This document shows positions 1 to 5,481 of a DNA stretch of 10,458 bases, in pieces. The stretch is from contig CANJYI010000060.1 of the NCBI GenBank assembly GCA_947478975.1, positions 1 to 10,458 on the forward strand, in the 5' to 3' direction. Both the position numbers and the translations under genes were made by a program. Under the pieces are notes generated by a model, which saw only the letters and a list, made by a program, of their open reading frames with translations, did no database searches and was not told the origin of the DNA. Position 1 is the first letter of the stretch; every line of letters begins with the position of its first letter. The DNA is from Chthoniobacteraceae bacterium. GTDB taxonomy: Bacteria; Verrucomicrobiota; Verrucomicrobiia; Chthoniobacterales; Chthoniobacteraceae.

Positions 1-58
1 AAAAAGGTGTACACGGCCGAGTTTCAGGGCTAATGCTAACCCTCCGCTGCACTCCAAT

Positions 59-133
59 TCCTGGGTAGCTCAGTGGTAGAGCGATCGGCTGTTAACCGAT
101 TGGTCGTAGGTTCAAGTCCTACCCCAGGAGCCA
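59..133 (+). tRNA. tRNA-Asn (anticodon GTT), CCA encoded
   Basis: A complete cloverleaf can be folded by eye. The acceptor stem TCCTGGG (59-65) pairs with CCCAGGA (123-129), followed by discriminator G130 and an encoded CCA at 131-133. The D stem is GCTC/GAGC. The anticodon stem ATCGG (84-88)/CCGAT (96-100) encloses loop CTGTTAA with anticodon GTT at 91-93, which decodes AAC and AAU. The T stem GTAGG/CCTAC closes the TTCAAGT loop. The mature body is 72 nt plus CCA. It supplies asparaginyl-tRNA for translation. No other tRNA is visible nearby, so it appears to be a single-gene unit. The 58 bases upstream hold only weak promoter candidates (for example TAATGC at 31-36 as a -10). Confidence 0.97.
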
Positions 134-152
134 GCTTTCTTTGCGAGAAAGC
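134..152 (+). terminator. hairpin abutting the tRNA 3' end
   Basis: GCTTTCT (134-140) and AGAAAGC (146-152) form a perfect 7-bp stem with loop TTGCG, starting on the base after the tRNA CCA. No T-run follows (next bases CCATAGGGG), so it is not a classic intrinsic terminator. It may instead be a 3' processing signal or a weak stop for the tRNA transcript. The hairpin is seen; its function is inferred. Confidence 0.4.
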
Positions 153-180
153 CCATAGGGGTTGGGTATTCCGGAATCTA

Positions 181-230
181 GAGAGTACTCGAGAATGCTC
201 GAGAATACTTGGGTCTAATTGAGAGTGCTC
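181..230. repeat. five 10-bp phased imperfect direct repeats
   Basis: Five consecutive 10-mers fit the consensus GAGARTRCTY: GAGAGTACTC, GAGAATGCTC, GAGAATACTT, GGGTCTAATT (diverged, 6 of 10) and GAGAGTGCTC. Most units are themselves short imperfect dyads of the form GAG-N4-CTC. The patch lies in the 160-base convergent gap between the tRNA and the 3' end of the ArsR/methyltransferase gene. Apart from this patch and the hairpins I see nothing coding in 134-293. A 10-bp period puts each copy on the same helix face, as in protein-binding arrays, but no partner can be named. Confidence 0.6.
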
Positions 231-293
231 GGCCCGCCGCTTCGAACGCTCCACTTGTTCGGAGCTCTTGAAGAGAGGAAATGCCAGCCTCGT

Positions 294-1229
294 TTAGCAG
301 GCTTTCCCCTTGGTGCCGAAGGCGAGGAGCGTCTGGAACACGGGATTCTGCTCGTCCTTGGAAACGACCTCTGCGAAAACGGTTTCAAAGCCCGCATCCT
401 CCAGAAAGCCGGTCATTTCCGCCTCCGTGAAGCCCAGCCAGACGTCCGCATAAAGCTCACGCGCCTGTTCGCACTGGTGCGCCAGGAGATCCAGCACCGC
501 CACCCGGCCTCCAGGCCGCAGAATCCTGTGCGCTGCCTGCAGCACGCGGAGCGGGTTCGGGGCATGGTGCAGGGCCTGGGCAAGAAGGACCAGATCCACG
601 CTTTCCGGCTCCACGGGCGGGTTTTCCATGTTCCCGAGCCGGTACTCCATATTCGTGATTCCGTTCTCGCGGGCCAGCTGGGTTCCGTACTCGACCATTT
701 TTTCCGAGCTGTCCACCGCGATCACCGAGCGGGCCTGCTTGGCAAGCAGCTGCGAAAGGTGGCCTTCCCCCGCGCCCAAATCGGCGATCACCAACGGCGG
801 AACAAGGGCGAAGAGCATCCGGGACACTCCCTGCCAGGTCCTGCCCGGACAGTAGGTGCGCCCAAACTTCCCGGCCATTTTGTTGAAATATTCCCGGCTG
901 AGGTCCGCCCGCTTGGAGCGCGCCACCGCCAGCCCCCGCTGGTCCGCCTTGGCATCGGGCAGTTCCAGGGCGGTGGCGTCCAAAATGGCGCCAACCTCCG
1001 GCGCGATGCCCTCCGGGGGAGCCGCGTAGTAGATGTTTTTTCCAGAGCGCCGGTCCGCGACCAGCTGGGCGGTGCGAAGCTGGGCGAGGTGCGAGGAGAT
1101 GCGGGACTGGCCCATGCCGAGGATCTCACAGAGTTCAGCGACAGAGAGTTCCTCCTGGCGCAGCAGCAGCAGGAGCCGCAGACGGGTGTCGTCGGCGAGG
1201 AGCCTGAGCGATTTGAGGATTGACGGCAT
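294..1229 (-). CDS. sahR: ArsR-family HTH / SAM-methyltransferase-domain regulator, SahR type
   Basis: From the chosen start (311 aa) the protein has an N-terminal ArsR winged helix, about residues 1-75, with the family pattern DDTRLRLLLLL, a recognition helix around 29-52 (GMGQSRISSHLAQL) and a wing RRSGKNIYYA. After a linker, a class I SAM-methyltransferase domain begins near 120. It has motif I DLGAGEG at 150-156, an acidic residue (D173) ending strand 2, and LAQALHHAP at 216-224. The ArsR metal-site motif ELCxC is not complete (ELCEIL), so metal sensing is unlikely. Known: SahR proteins of Proteobacteria share this two-domain form and repress SAH-recycling genes until SAH binds. Here it is divergent from metK-ahcY, which fits that role. 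MPSILK (1229) is preferred because it resembles homologous N termini as I recall them; ATG at 1238 adds three residues. Neither start has a Shine-Dalgarno sequence. A plain methyltransferase acting on a small molecule remains possible. Confidence 0.85.
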   Translation of the reverse strand: MPSILKSLRLLADDTRLRLLLLLRQEELSVAELCEILGMGQSRISSHLAQLRTAQLVADRRSGKNIYYAAPPEGIAPEVGAILDATALELPDAKADQRGLAVARSKRADLSREYFNKMAGKFGRTYCPGRTWQGVSRMLFALVPPLVIADLGAGEGHLSQLLAKQARSVIAVDSSEKMVEYGTQLARENGITNMEYRLGNMENPPVEPESVDLVLLAQALHHAPNPLRVLQAAHRILRPGGRVAVLDLLAHQCEQARELYADVWLGFTEAEMTGFLEDAGFETVFAEVVSKDEQNPVFQTLLAFGTKGKAC

Positions 1230-1349
1230 GGGGACCATTGATACATCGGTGGATCATGATGCGTCAATATGTCGGCTTGCATCCGGTCCGGTTTCTGCGC
1301 ATCCTCCCCTCCACATTGTTCCGCTCAACCTAACGTCCCTCATCGCACC
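1230..1349. promoter_or_regulatory. divergent sahR/metK promoter region with ATCATGAT dyad
   Basis: This 120-base spacer must carry promoters for both directions. A perfect 8-bp palindrome ATCATGAT lies at 1253-1260. On the minus strand a candidate promoter for the regulator is TTGACG (1267-1262), an 18-base spacer, then TATCAA (1243-1238). The palindrome sits inside that spacer, a typical repressor position. TTGATA at 1238-1243 could be a plus-strand -35 for metK, but no well-spaced -10 is convincing. The -10 candidate overlaps the ATG at 1238, which mildly favours translation from 1229 on a nearly leaderless transcript. No riboswitch fold was recognised. Operator identity is inferred. Confidence 0.4.
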
Positions 1350-2519
1350 ATGTCTCGCCGCTACATTTTTGCCTCTGAATCCGTCGGAGAAGGTCATCCC
1401 GACAAAGTTTGTGACACCATTTCCGACGCCATTCTGGACGCCTGCCTAGCGCAGGATCCGACGAGCCGGGTGGCGTGCGAGACCTACGCCAAGAGCAACG
1501 TGGTGGTGGTGGGCGGCGAAATCACAACTGCTGCCAAGCTGGACTACACTGCTCTGGTGCGTGAAAGCGTGCGGGGAATCGGCTACGTGCACGACGACGA
1601 CGTGTTCCACGCGGACAAGCTTTTCGTGATGAACATCATCACGGCCCAGTCGCCCGACATCGCCCAGGGCGTAGACGCCGTGGCGGCCGAGGGGAAGGAA
1701 AGCGCCGAACAGGGAGCAGGAGACCAGGGGTTGATGTTCGGGTTCGCCTGTAACGAAACGCCTGAGTTGATGCCCGCCCCGGTGATGTTTGCCCACCGGT
1801 TGGGGAGCACGCTGACGGCCATCCGCAAGAGCGGGACCGTGGACTGGCTCCGGCCCGACGCGAAGTCGCAGGTTTCGGTGATCTATGAAGGCCACAAGGT
1901 GGTGGGGATTTCCAACGTGGTGATTTCCACCCAGCACGCGGAATCGGTGTCGCACGAGACGATCCGCTCCTTTTTGATCGAGGAAGTCATCCGGAAGGTG
2001 CTGCCCGCGGAGTTGATCACCGCTGACACGCAGTTTCTGATCAACCCCACCGGCCGGTTCGTCGTGGGCGGGCCGCAGGGGGACACGGGTCTGACCGGGC
2101 GCAAGATCATCGTGGATACTTACGGTGGAATGGGACGGCACGGCGGGGGCGCTTTCTCCGGCAAGGATCCCTCGAAGGTGGACCGTTCCGCAGCCTACAT
2201 GGGCCGGTACGTGGCCAAGAACGTGGTGGCCGCCGGGCTCGCCGACCGTTGCGAGGTCCAGTTCGCCTACGCGATCGGGTATCCCGACCCGGTCAGCATC
2301 CACATCGACACCTTCGGGACCCACAAAGTGGACGAGGAGAAGATCGAAGACGCCGTCTCCCGGGTGTTCTCTTTCAAGCCAGCCCAGATCGTCAAGCAGC
2401 TCAACCTGCTGCGTCCCATCTATTCGAAGACGACCAACTACGGGCACTTCGGCAAAAACGACCCCGACATTACTTGGGAGCGGACAGACAAGGTCGAAGC
2501 CTTGCGGGCCGCGTTGTAA
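1350..2519 (+). CDS. metK: S-adenosylmethionine synthetase
   Basis: Makes S-adenosylmethionine from methionine and ATP, releasing phosphate and diphosphate, in the cytoplasm. The 389-aa product has normal family length. It shows the N-terminal GHPDK ATP-binding motif at 15-19, the hexapeptide GAGDQG at 122-127 and the glycine-rich phosphate loop GGGAFSGKD at 265-273, followed by DPSKVDRSAAY. The core is intact with no frameshift. ATG 1350 gives MSRRYIFASESVGEGHP, the standard N terminus; the frame stays open upstream, but that extension does not resemble the family. No Shine-Dalgarno sequence precedes it. It is first in a two-gene unit with ahcY (72-base gap) and is divergent from the SahR-type regulator, so repression by that protein is the likely control. 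Confidence 0.97.
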   Translation: MSRRYIFASESVGEGHPDKVCDTISDAILDACLAQDPTSRVACETYAKSNVVVVGGEITTAAKLDYTALVRESVRGIGYVHDDDVFHADKLFVMNIITAQSPDIAQGVDAVAAEGKESAEQGAGDQGLMFGFACNETPELMPAPVMFAHRLGSTLTAIRKSGTVDWLRPDAKSQVSVIYEGHKVVGISNVVISTQHAESVSHETIRSFLIEEVIRKVLPAELITADTQFLINPTGRFVVGGPQGDTGLTGRKIIVDTYGGMGRHGGGAFSGKDPSKVDRSAAYMGRYVAKNVVAAGLADRCEVQFAYAIGYPDPVSIHIDTFGTHKVDEEKIEDAVSRVFSFKPAQIVKQLNLLRPIYSKTTNYGHFGKNDPDITWERTDKVEALRAAL

Positions 2520-2591
2520 GGGGCGCTTCCTTCTGCAAACCCCGCTGTTTTTCACGTTCAACCAACTCTCACCTTTATCCAAACCAAAGCC

Positions 2592-4016
2592 ATGCTGACA
2601 CAGATCCAAACCACGCCCGACTTCAAAGTCCGTGACCTCTCTCTCGCCGAGTGGGGCCGCAAGGAAATCTCCATCGCCGAGAAGGAAATGCCCGGCCTGA
2701 TGTCCATCCGCGAGAAGTACGCTCCCTCCAGGCCGTTGGCCGGGGTGCGCATCACCGGCTCGCTGCACATGACCATCCAGACGGCGGTGCTCATCGAAAC
2801 GCTGGTGGACCTGGGCGCCAACGTGCGCTGGGCGAGCTGCAACATTTTCTCCACGCAGGACCATGCGGCCGCAGCGATCGCAGCCGCCGGAGTGCCCGTG
2901 TTCGCCTGGAAGGGCGAAACGCTCGAAGAATACTGGTGGTGCACCCGTCAGGCGGTGTGTTTCCCCGACGGGAAGGGGCCTGAAATGGTGGTGGACGACG
3001 GGGGCGACGTGACCCTGCTTATCCACAAGGGCTACGAAATGGAAGACGGCGCGGACTGGGTTAACACCTCCAGCCACAGCACCGAAGAGCAGGTGATCAA
3101 GAATCTGCTCAAGGAGATGCACCACGAAAACCCGCTCCACTGGCATGAAGTGGTCAAGGACTGGCGCGGGGTGTCGGAGGAAACCACCACGGGCGTCCAC
3201 CGTTTGTACAAGCTTCAGGAGCAGGGCAAGTTGCTGGTGCCGTCCTTCAACGTGAACGACTCGGTGACCAAGTCCAAGTTCGACAACCTTTACGGCTGCC
3301 GGCATTCGCTGGTGGACGGCCTCAACCGGGCCATCGACGTGATGATTTCGGGCAAGGTGGCGGTGGTGTGCGGCTACGGCGACGTGGGCAAGGGCTCTGC
3401 GCAGTCGCTGCGCGGTCAGGGCGCCCGGGTGATTGTCACCGAGGTGGATCCGATCAACGCGCTGCAGGCTGCAATGGAAGGGTACGAAGTGACCACGATC
3501 GAGGACACCCTCGGCCGCGGGGACATTTACATCACCACCACGGGGAACGTGGACGTGATCACCCTCGAGCACATGAAGGCGATGAAGGACCAGGCGGTCA
3601 TTGCCAACATCGGCCACTTCGACAATGAGATCCAGGTCGACAAGCTCAACGAAGCTCCCGGAGTGCAGCGTCTCAACATCAAGCCGCAGGTGGACAAGTA
3701 CCGTTTTGCCGACGGCCGCGAAATCTTCCTTCTGGCTGAAGGACGGCTGGTGAATTTGGGCTGCGCCACGGGGCATCCGAGCTTTGTGATGTCGGCGAGC
3801 TTCTCCAACCAGGTGCTTGCGCAGCTGGATTTGTGGAAGAACCGCGACCTGTACAAGCCGGCCGTGTACGTGTTGCCGAAGCGTTTGGACGAAGAAGTCG
3901 CGCGCCTGCACCTCGAGAAGATCGGCGTCAAGCTCACCAAGCTGACTCCCGCTCAGAGCGAGTACCTTGGGGTGTCTGCGGACGGCCCCTTCAAGCCGGA
4001 GCACTACCGCTACTAG
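2592..4016 (+). CDS. ahcY: S-adenosyl-L-homocysteine hydrolase (adenosylhomocysteinase)
   Basis: Reversibly splits S-adenosylhomocysteine into adenosine and homocysteine using tightly bound NAD, relieving product inhibition of methyltransferases. The 474-aa protein has both family signatures: SCNIFSTQDHAAAAI at 82-96, and the NAD-binding Rossmann segment with GYGDVGKG at 261-268. Substrate-site elements are present: TGSLHMTIQTA near 55-65, ETTTGVHRLY at 197-206, VNDSVTKSKFDN at 221-232 and NLGCATGHPSFVM at 388-400. The C terminus FKPEHYRY carries the Lys and Tyr that reach the partner subunit's NAD in the tetramer. An insertion of roughly 40 residues around 150-195 is typical of bacterial enzymes compared with the mammalian form. 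Cotranscribed with metK and closed by a strong terminator 30 bases after the stop. An ahcY gene implies the one-step SAH route rather than the Pfs/LuxS route. Confidence 0.98.
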   Translation: MLTQIQTTPDFKVRDLSLAEWGRKEISIAEKEMPGLMSIREKYAPSRPLAGVRITGSLHMTIQTAVLIETLVDLGANVRWASCNIFSTQDHAAAAIAAAGVPVFAWKGETLEEYWWCTRQAVCFPDGKGPEMVVDDGGDVTLLIHKGYEMEDGADWVNTSSHSTEEQVIKNLLKEMHHENPLHWHEVVKDWRGVSEETTTGVHRLYKLQEQGKLLVPSFNVNDSVTKSKFDNLYGCRHSLVDGLNRAIDVMISGKVAVVCGYGDVGKGSAQSLRGQGARVIVTEVDPINALQAAMEGYEVTTIEDTLGRGDIYITTTGNVDVITLEHMKAMKDQAVIANIGHFDNEIQVDKLNEAPGVQRLNIKPQVDKYRFADGREIFLLAEGRLVNLGCATGHPSFVMSASFSNQVLAQLDLWKNRDLYKPAVYVLPKRLDEEVARLHLEKIGVKLTKLTPAQSEYLGVSADGPFKPEHYRY

Positions 4017-4045
4017 TCTGAGAAATTAAAGGCTGACGCATCAGG

Positions 4046-4085
4046 CCGCCCATGCAGGAGAAAATCCTGCGTGGGCGGTTTTTTT
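4046..4085 (+). terminator. intrinsic terminator of metK-ahcY
   Basis: A 14-bp stem (4046-4059 with 4065-4078, one G-T wobble at 4053/4071) closes a GAAAA loop and is followed directly by seven T residues at 4079-4085. It starts 30 bases after the ahcY stop and is the strongest terminator in the window. The opposing toxin gene ends at 4113, so it also insulates the two convergent units. An A-run on the other side is lacking, so it should act mainly in the plus direction. Confidence 0.95.
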
Positions 4086-4112
4086 GAATGGGCAGGCGTT
4101 GGCCCCACCCGC

Positions 4113-4436
4113 TCACAGAGCCAACAAGTCGCGGGTGGCAGCTTTAACCGCATCGAATTGCACCTGCGGTAGACGGCCCAACTTTTTCTTAAGTGCATGA
4201 TGGTCGATGCTGGCCAATCCTTGCACGTTGACAGCCGAGGGTTTGGGGAGCCACCGAGGTTTGCCGATATCCACTTCACCCCGGAGCCCTCGAAGTTGAG
4301 AAGTCAAGGGAGCGACGACCGCCAACGCGCGGGCATCGGTGGGTTTTGGGACGGAGAGGACCACCACTGGGCGCTCTTTCGCCGCAAAACCGAAGTCAAC
4401 CAACCAGACTTCACCAGGGTGTGCTTCAGTATTCAC
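4113..4436 (-). CDS. MazF/PemK-type endoribonuclease toxin
   Basis: A 107-aa protein of the MazF/PemK (CcdB-like barrel) fold; known members cleave RNA at short sequences and arrest growth. Visible elements are the first strand GEVWLVDFG at 8-16, RPVVVLS at 22-28 with the conserved Arg, VVAPLTSQLRG at 40-50 with the conserved Thr/Ser, and SAVNVQGLASID at 67-78. Length is usual for the family and all core motifs are present, so it is probably active. The start is GTG at 4436, the only in-frame initiator giving a normal MazF N terminus; it overlaps the antitoxin's last 11 bases. A GTG start without a ribosome site may keep toxin output below antitoxin. The partner is RelB/DinJ-like rather than MazE-like, so the module is mixed. 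Which RNA it cuts cannot be told from sequence. Confidence 0.88.
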   Translation of the reverse strand: MNTEAHPGEVWLVDFGFAAKERPVVVLSVPKPTDARALAVVAPLTSQLRGLRGEVDIGKPRWLPKPSAVNVQGLASIDHHALKKKLGRLPQVQFDAVKAATRDLLAL

Positions 4437-4659
4437 CCAGCGCGTGATCCCAAGCTTTGCCCTGCTCTTCTGTTGTGAGCAGACGCTCCACGTTGGTGGT
4501 GACCGCAAAGGGCAGGTCGTTTCTGAGCTCCACCTGCGCGAGAAAAATATTGAACGCATCGCCCGGTTTCATCCCGAGGCGGGCAAAGACCTTCTCCGCC
4601 CGTTTTAGGCGTTCGGTGGGAACTCGCGCACGAAAGAGAGTGGAATCAGAACCAGACAT
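4426..4659 (-). CDS. RelB/DinJ-type antitoxin
   Basis: A 77-aa protein whose first half fits the RelB/DinJ ribbon-helix-helix family: an N-terminal strand TLFRARVPTERLK at 7-19, helix KRAEKVFARLGM, then GDAFNIFLAQVELRNDLPF at 33-51, the helix and LPF ending typical of DinJ/RelB. The C-terminal part (52-77), expected to wrap the toxin, is not recognisably RelB. Known members neutralise the toxin and bind DNA as dimers to repress their own operon. It is the first gene of the pair, overlapping the toxin by 11 bases, which suggests coupled translation. Start ATG 4659 has no clear Shine-Dalgarno sequence. A tandem 10-bp repeat lies just upstream, a natural place for autoregulation. Pairing with a MazF-type toxin is inferred from adjacency and overlap. 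Confidence 0.88.
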   Translation of the reverse strand: MSGSDSTLFRARVPTERLKRAEKVFARLGMKPGDAFNIFLAQVELRNDLPFAVTTNVERLLTTEEQGKAWDHALGEY

Positions 4660-4662
4660 GGT

Positions 4663-4682
4663 TCAAATGTGCTCAAATGTGC
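4663..4682. promoter_or_regulatory. tandem 10-bp direct repeat upstream of the antitoxin, candidate operator
   Basis: The unit TCAAATGTGC occurs twice head to tail without a gap, ending 3 bases from the antitoxin ATG. Ribbon-helix-helix antitoxins usually bind short repeated half-sites over their own promoter, so this is the best operator candidate for the toxin-antitoxin pair. A minus-strand TTGACT (-35-like) lies just upstream of it, around 4687-4692, but its spacing leaves no good -10. The repeat is seen; the operator role is inferred. Confidence 0.5.
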
Positions 4683-4752
4683 TCGGGAGTCAAAGTGCAT
4701 TGGAGAAAATGAAGCAATGTGACCCGGCTTTATTTGCAGCCCACGACAACGC

Positions 4753-4764
4753 TGTAGTGCTACA
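4753..4764. promoter_or_regulatory. 12-bp inverted repeat upstream of rluE
   Basis: TGTAG (4753-4757) and CTACA (4760-4764) are perfect inverted arms around TG, in the 126-base divergent gap between the antitoxin and rluE, 21 bases before the rluE start. It could be a small operator or a chance dyad. No convincing -35/-10 pair was found for rluE. Confidence 0.25.
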
Positions 4765-4785
4765 ACAAGCCCCAAAAAATCCGCT

Positions 4786-5355
4786 GTGCTTGTCGCCTTT
4801 CACAAACCCTACGGCTTTCTTTCCCAGTTCACCCCGGAACCGGGCTCCAAGTGGCGTACGCTCGCCGATTTTGGCTTCCCTCCGCGCCTGTATCCGATCG
4901 GCCGGCTGGATGCGGACAGTGAGGGCCTTTTGTTGCTGAGCGACGAGGCGGCGCTCAACGCCCGGCTGTTGCATCCCACGCGCGGCCACACCCGCACCTA
5001 CTGGGCGCTGGTGGAGCGCATTCCCTCCCCGGAAGCGCTGGCGGCGCTCGAGGCGGGCGTCTTGTTGGGCGCCCAGCGGACGCTCCCCTGCAAGGCACGC
5101 CTGCTGGAACCACAACCGGAGGTGGCTCCCCGAAATCCGCCGGTCCGCTTTCGCAAGTCGGTGCCCGACTGCTGGATTGCACTGGAGCTGGTGGAGGGCA
5201 AGTACCACCAAGTCCGCAAGATGACCGCCTCGATCGGCCACCCGACCCTGCGGCTTATCCGCGTGGCGATCGGGGGCTTTCCCCTCGGGACGCTCGCCTC
5301 CGGAAAATGGCGCGCACTGGATGACACGGCCCGCAAAGCGGTTCTGGGTGGGTGA
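4786..5355 (+). CDS. rluE: 23S rRNA pseudouridine synthase, RluE-type (RsuA family)
   Basis: Predicted to isomerise a uridine in 23S rRNA (U2457 for E. coli RluE). The 189-aa protein starts with HKPYGFLSQFT (6-16), the family opening, and contains the catalytic motif GRLDADSEGLLLLS with Asp at 42. The C-terminal RsuA/RluE signature lies at 138-159 (GKYHQVRKM then TLRLIR). There is no N-terminal S4 RNA-binding domain, which matches RluE and separates it from RsuA, RluB and RluF. It is slightly shorter than E. coli RluE (about 217 aa). GTG 4786 is the only plausible initiator after the in-frame stop at 4720, and it has no Shine-Dalgarno sequence. Divergent from the toxin-antitoxin pair and convergent with the large PVC-type gene. 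The exact target uridine is inferred from family similarity. Confidence 0.9.
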   Translation: MLVAFHKPYGFLSQFTPEPGSKWRTLADFGFPPRLYPIGRLDADSEGLLLLSDEAALNARLLHPTRGHTRTYWALVERIPSPEALAALEAGVLLGAQRTLPCKARLLEPQPEVAPRNPPVRFRKSVPDCWIALELVEGKYHQVRKMTASIGHPTLRLIRVAIGGFPLGTLASGKWRALDDTARKAVLGG

Positions 5356-5380
5356 ATGGTGGGTTTGTGGGACCTGCTTC

Positions 5381-5398
5381 GCCGGTTTGTTGACCGGC
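5381..5398. terminator. weak hairpin in the convergent gap after rluE
   Basis: GCCGGT (5381-5386) and ACCGGC (5393-5398) form a perfect 6-bp stem with loop TTGTTG, 26 bases after the rluE stop. A perfect palindrome GCGGGCCCGC follows at 5408-5417. Neither is followed by a T-run on either strand. They may help end the convergent rluE and PVC-type transcripts, but evidence is thin. The rest of 5356-5481 shows nothing recognisable. Confidence 0.25.
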
Positions 5399-5481
5399 TC
5401 TCTATCGGCGGGCCCGCAGGGTCCGGCAGGCAGGGCCACTTTTCAGAGAAAGGGATCCGAATATTTGACTGATCTTGCGCC

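Noticed and set aside
225..232. GTGCTCGG shared with 4679-4686 near the antitoxin
   Set aside because: A single 8-mer recurrence within 10 kb is not unlikely by chance, and the surrounding bases differ.
36..254. 72-codon minus-strand frame through tRNA-Asn
   Set aside because: It is an antisense translation of the tRNA (GVGLEPTTNRLTADRSTTEL), a well-known type of spurious protein call.
134..293. tRNA-associated integration (attachment) site
   Set aside because: No integrase and no second copy of the tRNA 3' end were found in the window; the tRNA position alone is not evidence.
219..1223. 334-codon plus-strand frame over the regulator gene
   Set aside because: It mirrors the ArsR/methyltransferase gene, whose protein has clear motifs; the plus-strand translation has none.
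1230..1349. SAM or SAH riboswitch before metK
   Set aside because: No recognisable aptamer pairing pattern could be built by eye in this short spacer, and a protein regulator is encoded next to it. A covariance-model search would settle it.
1446..4004. 852-codon open frame on the minus strand across metK and ahcY
   Set aside because: It is antisense to two unmistakable conserved enzymes; long antisense frames are expected in high-GC genes, and the translation is compositionally biased with no recognisable domain.
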